This document shows positions 10,301 through 22,620 of a stretch of DNA of 64,000 bases, in pieces. Location: contig CM060990.1 of NCBI GenBank assembly GCA_030765065.1, positions 456,590,321-456,654,320 on the forward strand, given 5' to 3'. The DNA comes from Deroplatys truncata (taxonomy: Eukaryota; Arthropoda; Insecta; Mantodea; Mantidae). The position numbers were made by a program, and so were the translations under genes. Below the pieces are notes generated by a model. That model saw only the letters and a list, made by a program, of their open reading frames with translations. It did not search any database and was not told the DNA's origin. Position 1 is the stretch's first letter, and each line of letters begins with the position of its first letter.

Positions 10301-13300
10301 CGCTATGTAACAATCTGATCACTCTATGTAACAACCTGATCACGCTATGTAACAACCTGATCACGCTATGTAACAACATGATCACGCTATGTAACAACCT
10401 AATCACGTTATGTAACATGATCACGCTATGTAACAACATGATCACGCTATGTAACAACATGATCACGCTATGTAACAACCTGATCACGCTATGTAACAAC
10501 ATGATCACGCTATGTAACAAACTGATCAGCTATGTAACAACCTGATCACGGTATGTAACAACATGATCACGCTATGTAACAACCTGATCACGCTATGTAA
10601 CAACGTGTTCACGCTATGTAACAACATGTTCACGCTATGTAACTACCTGATCACGCTATGTAACAACATGATCACGCTATGTAACAACCCGATCACGCTA
10701 TGTAACAACATGATCACGCTATGAAATAACATGATCACGCTATGTAAGAACATGATCACGCTATGTAACAACACGATCACGCTATGTAACAACATGATCA
10801 CGCTATGTAACAACCTGATCACGCTATGTTACAACATGATCACGCTATGTAACAACCTGATCACGCTATGTAACAACATAATCACGCTATGTAACAACCT
10901 GTTCACGCTATGTGGAAACATGATCACGCTATGAAACAACATGATCACGCTATGTAACAACATGATCACGCTATGTAACAACATGATCACGCTATGTAAC
11001 AACCTGATCACGCTATGTAACAAACTGATCACGCTATGTAAAAAACTGATCATGCAATGTAACAACCTGATCACGCTATGTAACAACCTGATCACGCTAT
11101 GTAACAAGCTGATCGCGCTATGTAACAACATGATCACGCTATGTAACAACCTGATCACGCTATGTAACAAGCTGATCACGCTATGTAACAACATGATCAC
11201 GCTATGTAACAACCTGATCACGCTATGTAACAACCTGATCACGCTATGTAACAACATGATCACGCTATGTAACAACCTGATCAGACTATGTAACAACATG
11301 ATCACGCTATGTAACAACATGATCACGCTATGTAACAACATGATCACGCTATGTAACAACCTGATCACGCTATGTAACAACTGATCACGCTATGTAACAA
11401 CCTGATCACGCTATGTAACAACCTGATCACGCTATGTAACAAGCTGATCGCGCTATGTAACAACATGATCGCGCTATGTAACAACCTGATCGCGCTATGT
11501 AACAACCTGATCACGCCATGTAACAACCTGAGCACGCTATGTAACAACATGATCACGCTATGTAACAACATGATCACGCTATGTAACAACCTGATCACGC
11601 TATGTAACAACCCGATCACGCTATGTAACAACCTGATCACGGTATGTAACAACATGATCACGCTATGTAACAACCTGATCACGCTATGTAACAACCTCAT
11701 CACGCTATGTAACAACATGATCACGCTATGTAACAACATGATCACGCTATGTAACAACAAGATCACGCTATGTAACAACATGATCACGCTATGTAACAAC
11801 CTGATCACGCTATGTAACAAGCTGATCACGCTATGTAACAACATGATCACGCTATGTAACAACCTGATCACGCTATGTAACAACCTGATCACGCTATGTA
11901 ACAACATGATCACGCTATGTAACAATCTGATCAGACTATGTAACAACATGATCACGCTATGTAACAACATGATCACGCTATGTAACAACATGATCACGCT
12001 ATGTAACAACCTGATCACGCTATGTAACAACTGATCACGCTATGTAACAACCTGATCACGCTATGTAACAACCTGATCACGCTATGTAACAAGCTGATCG
12101 CGCTATGTAACAACATGATCGCGCTATGTAACAACCTGATCGCGCTATGTAACAACCTGATCACGCCATGTAACAACCTGAGCACGCTATGTAACAACAT
12201 GATCACGCTATGTAACAACATGATCACGCTATGTAACAACCTGATTACGCTATGTAACAAGCTGATCACGCTATGTAACAACCTGATCACGCTATGTAAC
12301 AACATGATCACGCTATGTAACAACCTGATCACGCTATGTAACAAGCTGATCACGCTATGTAACAACCTGATCACGCTATGTAACAACCTGATCACGCTAT
12401 GTAACGACATGATCACGCTATGTAACAACCTGATCACGCTATGTAACAACATGATCACGCTATGTAACAACATGATCACGCTATGTAACAACATGATCAC
12501 GCTATGTAACAACATGATCACGCTATGTAACAACATGATTACGCTATGTAAGAACCTGATCACGCTATGTAACAACTGATCACGCTATGTAACAACCTGA
12601 TTACGCTATGTAACAACCTGATCACGCTATGTAACAAGCTGATCGCGCTATGTAACAACATGATCGCGCTATGTAACAACCTGATCGCGCTATGTAACAA
12701 CCTGATCACGCTATGTAACATGATCACGCTATGTAACAACATGATCACGCTATGTAACAACATGATCACGCTATGTAACAACATGATCACGCCATGTATC
12801 AACATGATCACGCCATGTAACAACATGATCACGCTATGTAACAACATGATCACGCCATGTAACAACATGATCACTCTATGTAACAACATGATCACGCTAT
12901 GTAACAATCTGATCACTCTATGTAACAATATGATCACGCTATGTAACAACCTGATCACGCTATGTAACAACAAGATCACGCTATGTAACAACCTGATCAC
13001 GCTATGTAACAACATGATCACGCTATGTAACAACATGATCACGCTATGTAACAACCTGATCACGCTATGTAACAAACTGATCACGCTATGTAACAAACTG
13101 ATCACGCAATGTAGCAACCTGATCACGCTATGTAACAACATGATCACGCTATGTAACAACCTGATCACTCTATGTAACAACCTGATCACGCTATATAACA
13201 ACATGTTCACGCTATGTAACAACCTGATCACGCTATGTAACAACATGATCACGCTATGTAACAACCCGATCACGCTATGCAACATGATCACGCTATGTAA

Positions 13301-15321
13301 CAACATGATCACGCTATGTAACAACATGATCACGCTATGTAACAACATGATTACGCTATGTAACAACATGATCACGCCATGTAACAACATGATCACGCTA
13401 TGTAACAACCTGATCACTCTATGTAACAACATGATCACGCAATGTAACAACATGATCACTCTATGTAACAACATGATCACGCTATGTAACAATCTGATCA
13501 CTCTATGTAACAACCTGATCACGCTATGTAACAACCTGATCACGCTATGTAACAACATGATCACGCTATGTAACAACCTAATCACGTTATGTAACATGAT
13601 CACGCTATGTAACAACATGATCACGCTATGTAACAACATGATCACGCTATGTAACAACCTGATCACGCTATGTAACAACATGATCACGCTATGTAACAAA
13701 CTGATCAGCTATGTAACAACCTGATCACGGTATGTAACAACATGATCACGCTATGTAACAACCTGATCACGCTATGTAACAACGTGTTCACGCTATGTAA
13801 CAACATGTTCACGCTATGTAACTACCTGATCACGCTATGTAACAACATGATCACGCTATGTAACAACCCGATCACGCTATGTAACAACATGATCACGCTA
13901 TGAAATAACATGATCACGCTATGTAAGAACATGATCACGCTATGTAACAACACGATCACGCTATGTAACAACATGATCACGCTATGTAACAACCTGATCA
14001 CGCTATGTTACAACATGATCACGCTATGTAACAACCTGATCACGCTATGTAACAACATAATCACGCTATGTAACAACCTGTTCACGCTATGTGGAAACAT
14101 GATCACGCTATGAAACAACATGATCACGCTATGTAACAACATGATCACGCTATGTAACAACATGATCACGCTATGTAACAACCTGATCACGCTATGTAAC
14201 AAACTGATCACGCTATGTAAAAAACTGATCATGCAATGTAACAACCTGATCACGCTATGTAACAACATGATCACGCTATGTAACAACCTGATCACGCTAT
14301 GTAACAACCTGATCACGCTATGTAACAACATGTTCACGCTATGTAACAACCTGATCACGCTATGTAACAACATGATCACGCTATGTAACAACCCGATCAC
14401 GCTATGTAACATGATCACGCTATGTAACAACATGATCACGCTATGTAACAACATGATTACGCTATGTAACAACATGATCACGCCATGTAACAACATGATC
14501 ACGCTATGTAACAACCTGATCACTCTATGTAACAACATGATCACGCTATGTAACAATCTGATCACTCTATGTAACAACATGATTACGCTATGTAACAACC
14601 TGATCACGCTATGTAACAACATGATCACGCTATGTAACAACCTGATCACGCTATGTAACATGATCACGCTATGTAACAACATGATCACGCTATGTAACAA
14701 CATGATCACGCTATGTAACAACATGACCACGCTATGTAACAACCTGATCACGCTATGTAACAACATGATCACGCTATGTAACAAACTGATCACGCTATGT
14801 AACAACCTGATCACGCTATGTAACAACATGATTACGCTATGTAACAACCTGATCACGCTATGTAACAACATGTTCACGCTATGTAACAACATTTTCACGC
14901 TATGTAACTACCTGATCACACCATGTAACAACATGATCACGCTATGTAACAACCCGATCACGCTATGTAACATGATCACGCTATGAAACAACATGATCAC
15001 GCAATGTAAGAACATGATCACGCTATGTAACAACACGATCACGCTATGTAACAACATGATCACGCTATGTAACAACCTGATCACGCTATGTAACAACCTG
15101 ATCACGCTATGTTACAACATGATCACGCTATGTAACAACATGATCACGCTATGTAACAACATGATCACGCTATGTAACAACCTGTTCACCATATGTAACA
15201 TGATCACGCTATGTAACAACCTGATCACGCTATGTAGCAACATGATCACGCTATGTAACAACATGATCACGCTATGTAACAAACTGATCACGCTATGTAA
15301 CAACATGATCACGCTATGTAA
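7362..15321 (+). repeat. 21-bp satellite array 1, about 380 units
   Basis: Tandem repeats of ATCACGCTATGTAACAACATG with a main variant ending CCTG. Unit junctions form TGATCA. Minor variants (CACTCTATG, CGCGCTATG, ATGTTCACG, CACGCCATG) recur in register and define higher-order structure. Occasional 19- and 20-bp units shift the phase. Because 21 is divisible by 3, one frame on each strand stays open for hundreds of codons: NNMITLC repeats on the plus strand, LLHSVIM repeats on the minus strand. These frames are artefacts of the period. The same satellite lies inverted at 18755-21318. Confidence 0.97.
8221..14260. repeat. Higher-order tandem duplication of about 3.16 kb inside the satellite
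   Basis: Variant patterns repeat with an offset of about 3160 bp. For example, the CGCGCTATG triplet at about 8285 recurs at about 11445, the one at about 8935 at about 12095, and the one at about 9500 at about 12640 (offset 3140 after small deletions). The unusual stretch with ATGTGGAAACATG near 10911 recurs near 14090. An inner unit of about 650 bp (8221-8870 against 8871 onward, and 11381-12030) is also visible. The first and second copies are almost identical, so the duplication is recent. Confidence 0.85.
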
Positions 15322-15339
15322 ATAGGGAGGACCATTTAA
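15322..15339. other. Left half of the palindrome apex, with TTAA
   Basis: Immediately after the last satellite unit comes TAGGGAGGACCATTTAA. The right array is preceded by TTAAATGGTGCTCCCTA (18737-18753). Joined at TTAA the two halves give a near-perfect dyad with one mismatch pair and no spacer, so the arms of E1 originally met here. Confidence 0.85.
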
Positions 15340-15665
15340 GTTGAGGCTATACAATATATCCAAAACTAAGCGTTGTAGAAAGAAATGGCTTTAATAAAAC
15401 TTGCTTGATATTATGGCGAAAGTAAATGCCGCTAGTCGTGTTTTGTTTGGAGGACGTTGTGATGGTCATTTCAGGGTCTTTTTAAATGGGACCCTAATTG
15501 TAGGTTCCCATTTAAAAAAAATAAATTGACCCAAAATGACCCTCATAACGTCCTCTAAACAAAACACGGCTAGCGGCATTTACTTTCGCCATAATATCAA
15601 GCACGTTTTATTAAAGCCATTTCTTTCTACAACGCTTAGTTTTGGATATATTGTATAGCCTCAAC
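15340..15665. mobile_element. Foldback MITE, 326 bp, flanked by TTAA
   Basis: The element begins GTTGAGGCTATACAATATAT and ends with its reverse complement. Arms of about 150 bp pair almost perfectly around a short loop near 15491-15514 (GGACCCTAATTGTAGGTTCCC region). TTAA lies at both ends (15336-15339 and 15666-15669). It has no coding capacity. TTAA duplication fits the piggyBac, Kolobok or Sola3 groups. Its ends differ from those of the adjacent 3-kb element, so that element is not obviously its driver. Confidence 0.85.
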
Positions 15666-15669
15666 TTAA

Positions 15670-18600
15670 GGGGACCTAGGACAGATTATATGATTTTCTA
15701 CAATTTTTTTTCAATCTTATTAAAATTTTGTATGTTGGTTTCCTTGATTCTAAATAGCATTATGTGTAAATTTCAATAAAATTGATTAAGTAGTTTTTCA
15801 GATATGAGTTATTTTCTGTTTTTCATATCGCGATATTTGAAAATTATAAAATACTCCATGCGGGACAAATTCTATTTTTCATCAGTACCACTTTGTCACA
15901 TTAATATTTGAACTCCTTACAAATTATTCTAGTATGCTTTTTTCATTTTGTGCTTTGAATAACAAATTATTAATTATAATCATTAATGCAGATATTACAG
16001 CCTAAAAACTAAAAATGTTTAGGGTTAATAGCCCACTGTGTCCAAGTTTTACATAGTAGCCCAAAAATGATACTACAACTTCTTTAGATAGAACAGTAGA
16101 ACTATTATGCCAAGTTTCATGCAAAACTAAAGAAAACTATCCCGCATGGGACATTTGACATATTGAAAAATGTCGTTCTGAGAAAACTTAAATTTTATAT
16201 TGAGAACATCTATACAGGCTAATGTACCTGGTGTAAAGGGTTAAAATTGTACAGAACCATAGCTCTTTCCCTCCTTCTTCTTCTTAGCCTCTTCTGCTTG
16301 CAATTTCAACACCTTCTTCTTCTTTCTGGTGGACTTCTGCTGTTGTAATGTGGAGCGGCGACTTTCATACTTTCTGCGAGAATCCCTTTTCAGAGCTATT
16401 TTTCTTCCTATTCCAGTAATTTCTTCTCCAGTTGAACTGGCGTTTACTTCTTGTGAAGTAATGCATCCCATATTATATTCAGAAATGGCACCAATTACTC
16501 CTATGTCTAACCTTTTCTTGGAAACAAAGCTTTCCTTAGGACACTTTCTCCAAATTGAAGAATGCAAACTTTCATTTGCATTCTGAGTTCCACCTTGGGT
16601 GCATCTTGACAAAAGTTCAGTACAGGCTAGTCTTTGGTACAATGGTAGTATTTTTACTAGCATAGCAGAAGAAAACTGTATAGACATAACCTTATGGCTT
16701 TCTGGTTTTTTTTATTCTGCAATACTTCTATTGTAGAAGCACCATGAATCCTTTCCAGAAGGACATTTACTATGTTTTGGGCTTTAATCAGTAGATGAGC
16801 AATGATACAAAGTGGCATAGATGGCAGATTTCATCCTATCAACATCAGGTAAATTAGAGACAATGGCATTCCTATAATAATTGGTTAACTTGACAATATT
16901 AGCTTCTTTTAGTGTTCCTGGTCCTCGCCCACCAAGTTGAGTGCCTTTTGCTTTCCATTCCTGTACCAAATTCCTTAATCCTGTACCCATCCTCTTGGCA
17001 ATATGGTTAACACACTCTTCTTTTATAATTGTGGTATCTGATCGATATATAGCTTCCTTTGTCAGGTGAAGGAATATTTTGGCATCACCGTCAGATAATA
17101 GAGTTGTGTAGCGCATGGAACACTCACTTACAGACCTCTTCCATAAGATATCTGCTGCAGAAACTTCCATAGCAACAGATGAACCAGAGTAATTCCTACA
17201 GCATTCTCCAGGTATACTTTTATGTCCTCTAAGCCATATGTTATACTCTGGAGTATCTTCTCCCAGTTCATTTTGAGAGAGGACACACATGGGGCAATAT
17301 TTTGATAAAATTTCAAAGTCAATGACTAATCCAGTTAAAATATCAATTACTATCCCTATCCCATATAGAGATCTGAACCCTCTTTTGTGCCAGGTTCCAT
17401 CAAAAGACACAGCTATATCTATTACTTTCTTATTTATGTTTGCTGCATTCAGATCCTTATGGGCTTTATGCACTGCTTCTCTTGATTTGGAAAGAACATT
17501 TTTCTTATGGTCTCTGATTCATCTGCTAAGGCATGCATATGCTTAGTGAATGTTTTAGAATCTATTATATTCAAATTCATGCTCATGCAAAATCTTTCCA
17601 TTGTTCTGTGACCACCTCCAATTTTTAAAAATGACTCTATACATCTTCTATTTACATCAAAAACAGCCTTTTTACTTTTGGAATCAGTCTTTACTTTTGG
17701 GCTGGAGTAAACATCTGAAAATGTCTTGTCACAATTCTTACATTTTACAGTAAGCTTACATGCTAGACCCTTATTTTCTCCTGTTTCAATAATCAAAGAC
17801 TTTTCCCCACACTCATCACATACTATATTGCCACATAACTCATTCAGAACTTGTGAGTGAATTAAAATGTATTTATTTTCATATAGGTTAGGCTGTGTAA
17901 GTGGTGTTTCAAAATATCTGAGCTTTTTGTCACTGGCAGAAATTATTTCATGTGTACTGGTATGTGTGGGTAATGTATTATGTACAACAGAAGTAGAATC
18001 TGAAATTTCTGTACTACTATTTGAATCAGATAAAATACTTTTGTGATCATATGGCAATGTTGATGGGCCAGGTTGTGATTCTATAGTATCTTTGGGAACA
18101 CCTTTCCATCCTTTTTCAATATTTTTCAGAGTCTTTAGCTTCCTTTTACTCATCCTACCTGTGGGTTTCCTCCAACTTGCACTTAGTGTATGCATTTCAA
18201 TTACCAATAAATAAACTTGAAAGACACTGACAGTAATAACCTCACAAAACCAAGCTGCATGTATACATAACACATAATTATTTAAAACTTATAAAACAGA
18301 TAAAATGTTACAAATAAATTCTTAGAATATTTAATACTATAATAAAAAAATATTTTACTGATGTGAGACGGCTGTATATTTTGTTTCTAAAAAAATCGGC
18401 TATATTTTGAACTCATGAAGATGAAGTTTTGTTGTAGTTACAGTAATGAACACCAGATGGAAGCAACAACCAATACACACTGACTATGGTGCAAATTTGA
18501 ATGATTTTTTGGAAAGAAAGCAACTATTTTGCAAGCGAGAACAAAAATGGGCGTCGCAGGCATTTAAATTTCCGTGCAGTGGTTTTTAAAAATGGCTACC

Positions 18601-18736
18601 AAACCCTTTAAAAAGGTGCTTATCAGCATAAAATCCATTTAAATGTTTGACTAACATTATAAAGAGTTAATTTTTGCAGAAAACAAAAAATTGAAGATTT
18701 TGGCCATTTTCACTAAAAAATCTGTCCCAGGTCCCC
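15670..18736 (-). mobile_element. TTAA-targeting DDE DNA transposon (Kolobok-like), 3.07 kb
   Basis: Inverted ends GGGGACCTAGGACAGATT and GGGGACCTGGGACAGATT are flanked by TTAA at 15666-15669 and 18737-18740. The transposase lies on the minus strand. About 570 bp (15670-16240) downstream and 460 bp (18274-18736) upstream of the gene are AT-rich and noncoding. TTAA duplication together with the Mutator-like transposase domain type suggests Kolobok. Sola3 also uses TTAA and remains possible. The element sits at the exact dyad of E1 and directly abuts the MITE, so it inserted at the MITE's own TTAA. Confidence 0.85.
16241..18153 (-). pseudogene. Transposase with Mutator-like transposase domain, broken
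   Basis: The gene would cut and paste its own element. I start it at MSKRKLK (18153-18151) because the upstream extension is hydrophobic and unlike the family. The N-terminal part has paired cysteines (CDECGEKS and CKNCDKTF), probably zinc-binding. The catalytic region holds VSFDGTWHKRGFRS (first Asp, about 17407-17366) and LLSDGDAKIF (second Asp). The C-terminal part has GGTQNANESLHSSIW with the likely catalytic Glu, then a lysine-rich tail. It is damaged by one single-base frameshift in an A run near 17500 and by two in-frame stops near 16785 and 16710. Sense similarity continues across both stops (for example HSKCPSGKDSWC between them). Family identity is confident; the superfamily name is less so. 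Confidence 0.85.
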
Positions 18737-18754
18737 TTAAATGGTGCTCCCTAT
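18737..18754. other. Right half of the palindrome apex
   Basis: TTAAATGGTGCTCCCTAT, the mirror of 15322-15339. It is followed directly by the inverted satellite. Confidence 0.85.
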
Positions 18755-21318
18755 TTACATAGCGTGAACACGTTGTTACATAGCGTGATCAGTTTGTTAC
18801 ATAGCGTGATCATGTTGTTACATAGCGTGATCATGTTGTTACATAGCGTGATCATGTTGCTACATAGCGTGATCAGGTTGTTACATAGCGTGATCATGTT
18901 ACATATGGTGAAAAGGTTGTTACATAGCGTGATCATGTTGTTACATAGCGTGATCATGTTGTTACATAGCGTGATCATGTTGTAACATAGCGTGATCAGG
19001 TTGTTACATAGCGTGTTCATGTTGTTACATAGCGTGATCGTGTTTGTTACATAGCGTGATCGTGTTCTTACATAGCGTGATCATGTTGTTTCATAGCGTG
19101 ATCATGTTGTTACATAGTGTGATCGGGTTGTTACATAGCGTGATCATGTTGTTACATAGCGTGATCAGGTTGTTACATAGCGTGAACATGTTGTTACATA
19201 GCGTGAACATGTTGTTACATAGCGTGATCAGGTTGTTACATAGCGTGATCATGTTGTTACATAGCGTGATCAGGTTGTTACATAGCGTGATCATGTTGTT
19301 ACATACCGTGATCAGGTTGTTACATAGCGTGATCATGTTGTTTCATAGCGTGATCATGTTGTTACATAGCGTGATCCGGTTGTTACATAGCGTGATCATG
19401 TTGTTACATAGCGTGATCAGGTTGTTACATAGCGTGATCATGTTACATAGCGTGATCATGTTGTTACATAGCGTGATCAGGTTGTTACATAGCGTGATCA
19501 TGTTGTTACATAGAGTGATCATGTTGTTACATAGCGTGATCATGTTACATAGCGTGATCAGGTTGTTACATAGCGTGATCATGTTGTTACATAGCGTGAT
19601 CAGGTTGTTACATAGCGTGATCATGTTGTTACATATAGTGATCAGATTGTTACATAGCGTGATCATGTTGTTACATAGAGTGATCATGTTGTTACATTGC
19701 ATGATCATGTTGTTACATAGAGTGATCAGGTTGTTACATAGCGTGATCATGTTGTTACATGGCGTGATCATGTTGTTACATAGCGTGATCAGGTTGTTAC
19801 ATAGCGTAATCATGTTTTTACATAGAGTGATCATGTTGTTACATAGCGTGATCATGTTTTTACATAGCGTGATCGGGTTGTTACATAGCGTGATCATGTT
19901 GTTACATAGCGTGATCAGGTTGTTACATAGCGTGAACATGTTGTTACATAGCGTGATCAGGTTGTTACATAGCGTGATCAGGTTGTTACATAGCGTGATC
20001 ATGTTGTTACATAGCGTATTCAGGTTGTTACATTGCGTGATCAGTTTGTTACATAGCGTGAACAGTTTGTTACATAGCGTGATCAGGTTGTTACATAGCG
20101 TGATCATGTTGTTACATAGCGTGATCATGTTGTTACATAGCGTGATCATGTTGTTACATAGCGTGATCATGTTGTTACATAGCGTGATCAGGTTGTTACA
20201 TAGCGTGATCTTGTTTTTACATAGCGTGATCAGGTTGTTACATAGCGTGATCATGTTGTTACATAGAGTAATCAGATTGTTACATAGCGTGATCATGTTG
20301 TTACATAGAGTGATCATGTTGTTACATGGCGTGATCATGTTGTTACATAGAGTGATCATGTTGTTACATGGCGTGATCATGTTGATACATGGCGTGATCA
20401 TGTTGTTACATAGCGTGATCATGTTGTTACATAGTGTGATCATGTTGTTACATAGCGTGATCAGGTTGTTACATAGCGTAATCATGTAGTTACATAGCGT
20501 GATCATGTTGTTACATAGCGTGATCAGGTTGTTACATAGCGCGATCATGTTGTTACATAGCGCGATCATGTTGTTACATAGCGTGATCAGCTTGTTACAT
20601 AGCGTGATCAGGTTGTCACACAGCGTAATCAGGTTGTTACATAGCGTGATCAGCTGTTACATAGCGTGATCAGGTTGTTACATAGCGTAATCATGTTGTT
20701 ACATAGCGTGCTCATGTTGTTACATAGCGTGATCAGGTTGTTACATAGCGTGATCATGTTGTTACATAGCGTGATCATGTTGTTACATAGCGTGATCAGG
20801 TTGTTACATAGCGTGATCATGTTGTTACATAGCGTGATCAGGTTGTTACATAGCGTGATCAGGTTGTTACATAGCGTGATCATGTTGTTACATAGCGTGA
20901 TCAGCTTGTTACATAGCGTGATCAGGTTGTTACATAGCGTGATCATGTTGTTACATAGCGTGATCATGTTGTTACATAGTGTACTCAGGTTGTTACATAG
21001 CGTGATCATGTTGTTACATAGCCTGATCATGTTGTTACATAGCGTGATCAGGTTGTTACATAGTGTGATCATGTTGTTACATAGCGTGATCATGTTGTTA
21101 CATAGCGTGATCATGTTGTTACATAGCGTGATCATGTTGTTACATAGCGTGCTCAGGTTGTTACATAGCGTGATCATGTTGTTACATAGCGTGATCAGGT
21201 TGTTACATAGCGTGATCATGTTGTTACATAGCGTGATCATGTTGTTACATAGCGTGATCAGGTTGTTACATAGCGTGATCATGTTGTTACATAGCGTGAT
21301 GAGACTGTTACATAGGGT
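18755..21318 (-). repeat. 21-bp satellite array 2, about 120 units, inverted
   Basis: The same unit as array 1 but reading CATGTTGTTACATAGCGTGAT on the plus strand. It shares minor variants with array 1 (CATAGAGTG, GCGCGATC, GTGAACATG), and the region nearest the apex mirrors the end of array 1. The array is one third as long as its partner. Long frames on both strands are artefacts of the 21-bp period. Confidence 0.97.
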
Positions 21319-21905
21319 AATGCATGTTGTACAGGTCTATACAGATCACCAAACTTTAATTCAGAGTAACAGATCGTTGACATGAAGATGGTAGAGGCAT
21401 TCCACTAGCTGGAACGATTCAGGAGCTGGAAACGCTAGGGGCACGCAGCGTAATGCAAGTTGTGCAGTTCTATACAGAGCACCAAACTTTAATTCAGGAG
21501 GTAAAATTTCGTTGAAATGTAGATGACAGGAGCGCGTCACGATGATGAACGGTCCGAAATCTGGAAATGTTAGGGACAATCCGTTGTGTACATGACTAGT
21601 GTTCCCAGAGAGCATCCTTTTTCACGAATGTTCCCAGAGAGCATCCTTTTTTCCATGCTCGCACTCGCCATGTTCTGGTTGCGTGTCGTTGTAACGTAAT
21701 GTTACGCTGTTAGGATGGTTTAGTATACATGACAGGCAAAAGGCGGGGGCCCGTACCCTTAAAGATTTGAACCTGAGGTCTGTCCCATTCAACCTGACGT
21801 CTACGGGCTCCGTGAACAATAGTTGTCTAGATGACTAATGTTTCAAGAGCGTATCCTTTCCCCCTGCTATGCATTGATCGCAATTCCCTCCGTCGTCCTG
21901 ATATA
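21319..21905. repeat. Right inner arm block with a 140-bp internal duplication
   Basis: Mirror of 6900-7361. TACAGATCACCAAACTTTAATTC near 21338 recurs near 21478 as TACAGAGCACCAAACTTTAA, so about 140 bp is duplicated here but not in the left arm. A second small duplication repeats CATCCTTTTTTC near 21612-21655. Minus-strand frames at 21361-21819 follow the block but show no recognisable protein. Confidence 0.6.
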
Positions 21906-22035
21906 CAGTTTGTCCCTCTCCGTTTCGCGCACTAGTGTTTAACATATATAAAGTTTGTAAGGTTTAGAAAATAAGTATATAAAAGTGTTGTAATGCTGGA
22001 TGAGGAAAGTTTTGTAATCGAATTACTCTCTATAT
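21900..22035. repeat. Conserved Polinton subterminal block (copy 2, inverted)
   Basis: Reverse complement of 5037-5190: ATACAGTTTGTCCCTCTCCG, GTATATAAAAGTGTTGTAA and AATCGAATTACTCTCTATA. The left-arm unique segment (about 5180-6900) is missing at this junction. Confidence 0.8.
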
Positions 22036-22620
22036 TACCGTATAAACCTACATTCCTACTCCTTCAACCACTGTCTACACTTGTATCTCTACCGTTTTCC
22101 ATATATCTCCCATATAAACGTATACTCTACTCCTCAACCCTCTCTAGCCTAGCACCTCTCATCGTATTCCCTAACGCTCTCACATAAATGCATTTTCCTC
22201 CTTGAAGACTCTCTCAACCTAGCACGTACCTTCGTTTTCCTCGTCTCTCCATATAAACGCATACTCTGTCATTCAAGCCTTCCCGCCTAATACCTCTCCT
22301 CGGTTTGCTAGCTCTCTTATATAAAAACGCTATATTCTACCTTCTAGTACCTCTCCTCGTATTCCCTATCTCTTCCGTATAAAGCGTATCCTCTCCTCCT
22401 TCAGCATCAGTCTAGTCTAGCACGTCTCCTTGTATTTCCTTATCTCTCCCGTATAAGCCTATATTCCCGTCCTTCAGCATCTGTCTGGCCTATTATCTGT
22501 ACACGTTTCCCCTATCTTTCCCATATAAACGCATATTCCATACTTAAAACCCTGACTAGCCTAGCACTTCTCCTCATATTCCTCTACCTCTCTCATATAA
22601 GATGCACTCATCCATCCTGA
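22036..22620. repeat. Pyrimidine-rich minisatellite (right arm)
   Basis: Mirror of 4720-5036 and longer. It has repeats of CTCCCATATAAACG, TAGCCTAGCACCTCTCCTCG and TATTCCCTATCTCT at about 70-80 bp spacing. The plus strand is strongly pyrimidine-rich. Confidence 0.8.

Noticed and set aside
7362-15321. CRISPR-like array
   Set aside because: Units abut directly with no unique spacers, there are no cas genes, and the context is eukaryotic.
7444-20569. Long open frames on both strands in the satellites (up to 481 codons)
   Set aside because: They follow from a 21-bp period that is a multiple of three; they are perfect heptad copies with breaks only where units are 19 or 20 bp.
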